From Polaromonas sp. P2-4 (GTDB lineage: Bacteria > Pseudomonadota > Gammaproteobacteria > Burkholderiales > Burkholderiaceae_C), in NCBI GenBank assembly GCA_024703855.1, contig CP087965.1, forward strand, positions 4,022,001 through 4,086,000: a DNA stretch of 64,000 nucleotides, written 5' to 3'. Below, one piece after another: positions 59,959 to 64,000 of this stretch. The notes below the pieces were generated by a model. It was given only the letters and a program-made list of their open reading frames with translations, was not told the origin of the DNA and did no database searches. A program made the translations under genes and the position numbers. Position 1 is the stretch's first letter. Every line of letters starts with the position of its first letter.

Positions 59959-60249
59959 ATGAAACCTTCTGATCTTCTGAACCGGCATCGCGACCAGGTG
60001 CGCAGCATCGCGCTGCGCCATCGTGTGGCCAGTGTGAAGGTATTTGGCTCGGTCCTGCATGGCAACGATGCCGATGGCAGCGACCTTGATTTATTGGTGG
60101 AGCCCACTGCGCAGACCACCATGTTTGACATTGGCGGCATCCAGTTTGAGGTGTCCGAGCTACTCGGCATCCATGTAGATGTGCTGACTCCTCGTGCATT
60201 GCCTGAGTCGTTTAGAGCCCGGGTGTTGGCGGAGGCCAAGGCGCTGTGA
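59959..60249 (+). CDS. mntA: MNT-type nucleotidyltransferase, antitoxin of a HEPN/MNT pair
   Basis: 96 residues from ATG 59959. VKVFGSVLHGNDADGSDLDL is the minimal nucleotidyltransferase motif GSxxxG...SDxDL with the metal Asp residues. MNT proteins inactivate the HEPN RNase by AMPylating it. The stop overlaps the GTG of the next gene, the typical coupled order. Confidence 0.85.
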   Translation: MKPSDLLNRHRDQVRSIALRHRVASVKVFGSVLHGNDADGSDLDLLVEPTAQTTMFDIGGIQFEVSELLGIHVDVLTPRALPESFRARVLAEAKAL

Positions 60250-60593
60250 GCAAGGATCTGCGCGTCCAGGATTTTCTGGGGCACATTCTCCAGGCGATAA
60301 CGCGTATCGAGGCGTTCTCTGCCGATCTGGACGAAACCAGTTTTCTGGCTGACCTCAAGACGCAGGATGCGGTGATCCGAAATATGGAAGTGATCGGCGA
60401 AGCCTGCAGCAACATTCGCAAACTAGCCCCCGAGTTCGTACAGGCACATCCCGAAGTACCTTGGGGTAGCGCCATCGGTAACCGCAACGCGCTGTCGCAT
60501 GGTTACTTTTCGGTTGATCTCAGCTTGATTTGGGCAACGATACAAAACGATTTGCCGGCCCTTAGGGCTTCCGTGGAACGCCTCCACGGGTAA
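60246..60593 (+). CDS. hepT: HEPN-domain RNase toxin
   Basis: 115 residues, all-helical, with a GTG start overlapping the MNT gene by four bases. The active motif RNALSH (R-x4-H) lies in IGNRNALSHGYFSVDL, and FLADLKTQDAVIRNMEVIGE precedes it, the usual HepT text. It is a probable RNase controlled by MntA. The pair is intact, so it could act as a toxin-antitoxin or phage-defence module. Confidence 0.87.
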   Translation: MSKDLRVQDFLGHILQAITRIEAFSADLDETSFLADLKTQDAVIRNMEVIGEACSNIRKLAPEFVQAHPEVPWGSAIGNRNALSHGYFSVDLSLIWATIQNDLPALRASVERLHG

Positions 60594-60672
60594 ACATGAT
60601 GCTGTTGTGACGTTTTACGAGGCTACTGGTTGCCGGTGACGCCCAGCGCAGTCCTCGCCGCCGCCAAATCCC

Positions 60673-60723
60673 AACCCGCCCAGCCGCAGCTTTTAAACAG
60701 CACCGGTCCGGCGGGTTTTTTTA
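60673..60723 (+). terminator. Probable terminator of the HEPN/MNT operon
   Basis: AACCCGCC (60673-60680) pairs with GGCGGGTT (60710-60717), followed by T residues to 60723. The loop is long (29 bases), so the stem is less certain than a compact hairpin. Confidence 0.4.
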
Positions 60724-60735
60724 TGCCTTGGCGAA

Positions 60736-60873
60736 TCACATCGGCGGCCGTACCAGGCGCGCGGGAACCTGCACCGAGCTGTCCTCGACCAGTTGGGCGA
60801 GTTCGCTGGTGAGGCGTAGATACGGCAGGCGTGCCGCCGTCTGGGTTGGGTCAAGCAGCGTGGGGTGGCAGGT
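60736..60873 (-). pseudogene. Fragment of an ornithine cyclodeaminase-like gene (N-terminal part)
   Basis: Minus-strand text LLDPTQTAARLPYLRLTSEL and AQLVEDSSVQVPARLVRPPM resembles the first 45 residues of ornithine cyclodeaminase/mu-crystallin proteins, which have a VQVPARLV stretch at that place. It ends at a TGA at 60736-60738, and no remainder of the gene is present. The match is from memory. Confidence 0.4.
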
Positions 60874-61014
60874 CGCCAGAGCTCATGCCGTGATGTAAAT
60901 GCGCAGACCTGCAAAGGAGAGGTTTTTATCCTACAGCTTCACGGGCAAAGCACTTGATGGCCTTTTAAAACCTGCCTCTAGCATTGAGCCAGGTAGACAA
61001 AAGAGGGAGCGACC

Positions 61015-61389
61015 ATGTTTTCTGATCATTTACGAAAAATTGACGAGGCGCCGCACAAGACCTTGTTTGGTGTGGCTGCGGGCCTGGTCATTCTTTGCCA
61101 GCTTGTTGCGATGGCGCTGGTGGTAGACGGCCAGGTTGCCAAAGAGAAAGCGCGTGACGCGCATCATGCGCATGAGCGGATGGCTGTCGCCCAATGCATG
61201 GAAAGCAGCATGGGTGTGGCGCGACACAGCTGTATTCAGCAGGTGACAACAGTTTCCGGCACCACGCAGGTCTTTTACAGCCAAGAAGACACGCAGGCTG
61301 TGGCCAGCGCCCTGGAAATCGAACGCGCTGTCATGCCAGCGGCCCCTCAGGTGCAGAGCTTCATGCCTGCATCGTTTGCCACACGTTGA
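61015..61389 (+). CDS. Hypothetical membrane-anchored protein
   Basis: 124 residues. GAGGGAGCGACC precedes the ATG. One membrane helix (GVAAGLVILCQLVAMALVV) is followed by a soluble part with two Cys (AVAQCMESSM and RHSCIQQV). No family is recognised. It is followed by another small membrane protein in the same direction. Confidence 0.6.
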   Translation: MFSDHLRKIDEAPHKTLFGVAAGLVILCQLVAMALVVDGQVAKEKARDAHHAHERMAVAQCMESSMGVARHSCIQQVTTVSGTTQVFYSQEDTQAVASALEIERAVMPAAPQVQSFMPASFATR

Positions 61390-61471
61390 AGGGCACGCGC
61401 TTTCTATAGCGCGGGGCAGCCAACTCTTACACGACCGCGGCTGCGGGCAACAGCGGTTAGCATCTGCCTCC

Positions 61472-61705
61472 ATGAAAGTGTCTCGCCTGTTTCAGCCGCG
61501 CAACCCGGTTTTCTGGCTCATGCTGGTGCTCAACGCCTTGTCGCCTGCGCTGGCCTGGATAGTGCACAACCGGCCGCTCAGTACTTTGGGTACTTTGCTG
61601 GTGAGCGGTTTTGCGATAGGCAATGCGGTGTTGGGGTGCTGGTTGGCCTGGCGGCTGATGCGGGATGAGCCGGGCGCCGATGCGCCCAAGCAATCCGGTC
61701 GTTAA
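61472..61705 (+). CDS. Small hypothetical membrane protein
   Basis: 77 residues from ATG 61472 with two membrane helices (VFWLMLVLNALSPALAWIV and LLVSGFAIGNAVLGCWLAW) and a charged tail. No family is recognised. It lies 83 bases after the preceding small gene. Confidence 0.5.
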   Translation: MKVSRLFQPRNPVFWLMLVLNALSPALAWIVHNRPLSTLGTLLVSGFAIGNAVLGCWLAWRLMRDEPGADAPKQSGR

Positions 61706-61770
61706 CTAAAAATCGACGTATCAAACACATCAGTTGATCGCGCCTGTGTCTCGGCAAACGACGTGCTGCG

Positions 61771-62430
61771 TTATTTTTTGATCAGCGCGCCGGTTTCGCT
61801 GTCAAATTTCACGGTGCTCACCTGGCCGTTCTGGCCGGGAAAATCATCAAACACGGCGCGCACCAGATAAGGCACCACGGCGGGCAGGTTGTCGCTGCCG
61901 CCTTCATAAACCGCACGGGATTCGAACACCGTGCGGGGCTTGCCGGGCGGGCTTGCCTGTGCATCAAGCAGGCGCAGCCGCAAACTGGCGGTGTGCACGG
62001 TATAGCTCACCTGGCGGTCACCCACATAGCGTGGCCCAAACGGATCGGCTGCCCAGGCGCCCGGAAAAACGCGGCCAGAGGCGTCGCGGAAAGGCGGCAG
62101 AAAAACTTGGTTGTCCTGGTAAATCGGTTGCAGGTATGTTTTTTCTTTGCTGCGGAGAGTGGCTGACACCTCGGCCTGAATGCGACCCAGCTGTCCGGCG
62201 GGCGCGCGCTTGAGGCCCTGCTTTTCAAGCGCTGCCTGCACATGGCCCTCGTAAGTGGCTTGCTCCAGCTCGCGGCCCGTGTCAACCGGGGTGCGAAAGC
62301 TGAACGTGCTGCCCGTCAAGTCGGCTGGCCATTGGTTGAAGCGGGTGACCCGGGCCGTGATCGGGCTGGCGCAGGCGCCCAGCAGGGCCGTGAGCAGCAG
62401 GGCCATGCACAAGCGTGGCGAGAAAAACAT
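61771..62430 (-). CDS. DUF4136-like lipoprotein
   Basis: About 219 residues from ATG 62430 (MFFSPRLCMALLLTALLGAC), with a clear lipobox LLGACASP. Earlier ATGs at 62457 and 62472 would only add a basic lead. The mature part has FNQWPADLTGSTFSFRTP, YEGHVQAALEKQGLKRAP and a C-terminal PYLVRAVFDDFPGQNGQVST, the pattern of DUF4136 lipoproteins of unknown function. It is likely at the outer membrane. It is divergent from the metalloprotease gene. Confidence 0.7.
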   Translation of the reverse strand: MFFSPRLCMALLLTALLGACASPITARVTRFNQWPADLTGSTFSFRTPVDTGRELEQATYEGHVQAALEKQGLKRAPAGQLGRIQAEVSATLRSKEKTYLQPIYQDNQVFLPPFRDASGRVFPGAWAADPFGPRYVGDRQVSYTVHTASLRLRLLDAQASPPGKPRTVFESRAVYEGGSDNLPAVVPYLVRAVFDDFPGQNGQVSTVKFDSETGALIKK

Positions 62431-62577
62431 GGGGCGCTTGCACGCAGGAAATGCCATGAAGAGTGGATACATAAGGGTGCAATTTTGTTCCGCAAAACCC
62501 GGCAGCTTCCTAGTAAAGTCGGCGCACGGGCAACGATGCTGCTTGGCAGCATTGCCTATACGCAATAAGGGGCGATC

Positions 62578-63474
62578 ATGAAATGGGAAGGTAATCGGGA
62601 GTCTGACAATGTTGAAGACCGGCGCGACGATGGCGATGATGGCGGCGGCGGAGGTGGCGGCGGTTTTGGGTTTGGCGGCCGCAGCTTCGGCATTGGCACG
62701 ATTGTGGTGGCACTCTTGGGCGGCTGGGTTTTCGGCATCAACCCGCTCACCATCCTGAGCCTGTTGAGCGGCGGCGCGCCACCGGCGCAGGTCCAGCAAC
62801 AGCAAGCCCCAGCCCAGCGCCCGCCTGCCGATGACCGCATGGCCAGGTTTGTCTCCACCGTGCTGGCCGACACCGAAGATGTCTGGAAAGACGTGTTCAC
62901 CAAAGGCGGCGCAAGCTACCAGGAGCCGCGCCTGGTGCTGTTCAGGGGCGCAACGCAAACCGCCTGCGGCCAGGGCCAGGCGGTCATGGGGCCGTTTTAC
63001 TGCCCGGCCGACCAGAAGGTGTACATCGACCTCGGGTTTTACGAAACGCTGACCAAGCGCCTGGGGGCGCCCGGCGATTTTGCCCAGGCTTATGTGATTG
63101 CGCATGAGGTCGGCCACCATGTGCAGAACCTCTTGGGCATCAGCGGCAAGATGGACCAGATGCGCGGCCGCGTCAGCAAGGTCGAGTACAACGCCTTGAG
63201 CGTGCGGCTGGAACTGCAGGCCGACTGCTTTGCCGGTGTCTGGGCGCACAACGCGCAAAACGCCAGGCAGGTTCTGGAGCAGGGCGATGTCGAGGAAGCC
63301 ATGAATGCGGCCGCCAAAATCGGCGACGACGCACTGCAGCGCTCCAGCGGCGGCGCGGTGGTGCCCGAGAGCTTTACCCACGGCAGCAGCGCCCAGCGGC
63401 AACGCTGGTTCAACACCGGCCTGAAAACCGGCAGCGTCAAGGCCTGCGATACCTTTAGCATCAGGAATTTATAA
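62578..63474 (+). CDS. YpfJ-type neutral zinc metallopeptidase
   Basis: Intact, 298 residues. A Gly/Asp-rich N-terminal stretch precedes one membrane helix (FGIGTIVVALLGGWVFGIN), a Gln/Pro linker and the soluble peptidase domain. The zinc motif is QAYVIAHEVGHHVQNLLG (HExxH), and LQADCFAGVWAHNAQN supplies the third ligand region. It is a cell-envelope protein of unknown target. Confidence 0.9.
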   Translation: MKWEGNRESDNVEDRRDDGDDGGGGGGGGFGFGGRSFGIGTIVVALLGGWVFGINPLTILSLLSGGAPPAQVQQQQAPAQRPPADDRMARFVSTVLADTEDVWKDVFTKGGASYQEPRLVLFRGATQTACGQGQAVMGPFYCPADQKVYIDLGFYETLTKRLGAPGDFAQAYVIAHEVGHHVQNLLGISGKMDQMRGRVSKVEYNALSVRLELQADCFAGVWAHNAQNARQVLEQGDVEEAMNAAAKIGDDALQRSSGGAVVPESFTHGSSAQRQRWFNTGLKTGSVKACDTFSIRNL

Positions 63475-63475
63475 G

Positions 63476-63532
63476 AAATCGGGCTCTAGCCCATATTTAA
63501 TGGGCGTTAGCAGCTATTAAATTAATAGCAAC
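63476..63532 (-). repeat. Dispersed repeat family A, copy before the helicase gene
   Basis: Reverse complement reads TTGCTATTAATTTAATAGCT, then GCTAACGCCCATT, ATGGGCTAGAGCCCGATTT. It aligns with 58661-58720 along its whole length. Confidence 0.7.
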
Positions 63533-63636
63533 AAACTTTATTCAACGCTCCCCATGCAAGCCGGATGACGCCTGGGCAACTCCCATAATCTGCGAAAAAT
63601 AGCTATTTCACCCAAAGTGCGACAATAGAGGGCTAA

Positions 63637-64000
63637 ATGACCTCCTCTTTTTCCAATCTTTCGCTGGCAGAACCGCTGGCCCCTGCTGTAGCCGAAATGG
63701 GCTACGAAACCATGACACCCATTCAGGAGCAGGCCATTCCGGTCGTTCTGCAGGGCAAAGACGTGATGGGTGCCGCGCAAACCGGTACCGGCAAAACCGC
63801 TGCTTTTTCGCTGCCGCTGCTGCAGCGCATGCTGAAGCACGAGAACACCTCGACCTCCCCGGCGCGCCACCCGGTGCGCGCACTGGTGCTGCTGCCCACC
63901 CGCGAGCTGGCCATCCAGGTGGCCGACCAGGTCAAGCTCTACGCCAAACACACCAACCTGCGCAGCACCGTGGTGTTTGGCGGCATGGACATGAAGCCGC
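63637..64000 (+). CDS. rhlE: DEAD-box RNA helicase, N-terminal part (cut by window edge)
   Basis: The first 121 residues are present, starting MTSSFSNLSLAEPLAPAVAE. The Q motif is MGYETMTPIQEQAIPVVLQG, the Walker A is GAAQTGTGKTAAFSLPLLQR, and motif Ia is LVLLPTRELAIQVADQV. DEAD-box helicases of the RhlE type remodel rRNA and mRNA. The DEAD motif lies beyond the edge. The end VVFGGMDMKP is normal for RhlE. Confidence 0.88.
   Translation, partial: MTSSFSNLSLAEPLAPAVAEMGYETMTPIQEQAIPVVLQGKDVMGAAQTGTGKTAAFSLPLLQRMLKHENTSTSPARHPVRALVLLPTRELAIQVADQVKLYAKHTNLRSTVVFGGMDMKP

Larger units (their letters stand above)
60594..61014. other. Intergenic region with terminator and a gene fragment
   Basis: Holds a stem-loop with T run at 60673-60723 and a minus-strand gene fragment at 60736-60873. 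The last 140 bases show no gene until the ATG at 61015. Confidence 0.4.

Noticed and set aside
62431..63402. Extension of the DUF4136 lipoprotein frame far upstream over the metalloprotease
   Set aside because: The upstream part is antisense to the HExxH protease; the lipoprotein signal peptide sets the start at 62430.

Overview
The window looks like the chromosome of a betaproteobacterium of the family Comamonadaceae, closest in style to Polaromonas or Rhodoferax. The basis is gene content: orphan Bug/TctC receptors, a purine catabolic locus with a membrane urate oxidase, TtuC/TtuD tartrate genes, and the small dispersed repeats typical of this group. I recognised the families by eye and ran no searches. 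Most of the window has high-GC coding DNA, but about 24.8-31.2 kb is a visibly AT-richer accessory stretch.

Layout. 0-4.4 kb: end of a hydroxyisourate hydrolase, a Bug receptor, a TonB-like lipoprotein, xdhC and puuD (purine/urate oxidation). 4.5-11.7 kb: an orphan Leu/Ile/Val-type binding protein and a tartrate/glycerate block (LysR, ttuC, Bug receptor, ttuD) with an SMR pump and two decayed fragments. 11.7-14.6 kb: RNA repair locus (wrecked rtcR, intact rtcB, rtcA). 14.9-20.1 kb: a mandelate-type block (Bug receptor, aldehyde dehydrogenase, benzoylformate decarboxylase, LysR). 20.1-24.6 kb: PAS histidine kinase, a methyltransferase, and polyhydroxybutyrate genes (phaA stump, phaB, phasin). 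24.8-31.2 kb: accessory island with an ankyrin fragment, an unusual uracil-DNA glycosylase, a broken P-loop kinase and several small secreted or membrane proteins. 31.2-37.2 kb: psuG, a MazG-like protein, a DinG-like helicase and an MFS exporter. 37.5-48.4 kb: xanthine dehydrogenase xdhAB, its LysR regulator, a nucleoside-type ABC transporter with a BMP-family binding protein, and an adenine deaminase. 48.5-55.1 kb: an MFS protein, then a LysR-controlled L-rhamnonate/L-fuconate pathway (hydrolase, dehydrogenase, transporter, dehydratase). 55.2-59.4 kb: a second BMP-type binding protein, queE, a queD-like gene, guanine deaminase and dcd. 59.4-64 kb: small proteins, an MNT/HEPN toxin-antitoxin pair, a lipoprotein, a zinc metalloprotease and the start of a DEAD-box RNA helicase.

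How the genes work together. Guanine deaminase, adenine deaminase, xanthine dehydrogenase (with XdhC), PuuD and hydroxyisourate hydrolase make a nearly complete route from imported purines to ureides. It is fed by an ABC importer with two related binding proteins. Smaller modules handle tartrate, benzoylformate and deoxy-sugar acids.

A dominating feature is the number of one-base frameshifts: roughly 40 in about 25 genes, many in conserved enzymes. They are not random: several insert a T in front of GCA, several add a G before CA or CC, and several shorten T, G or C runs. Two regions contain compensating pairs. This looks more like systematic consensus error than biology, so I give full-length coordinates for the reconstructed genes and mark each shift. 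True decay, which no indel correction could repair, is seen in rtcR, phaA, the second puuD tail, the third Bug fragment, the ankyrin fragment and the LysR tail.
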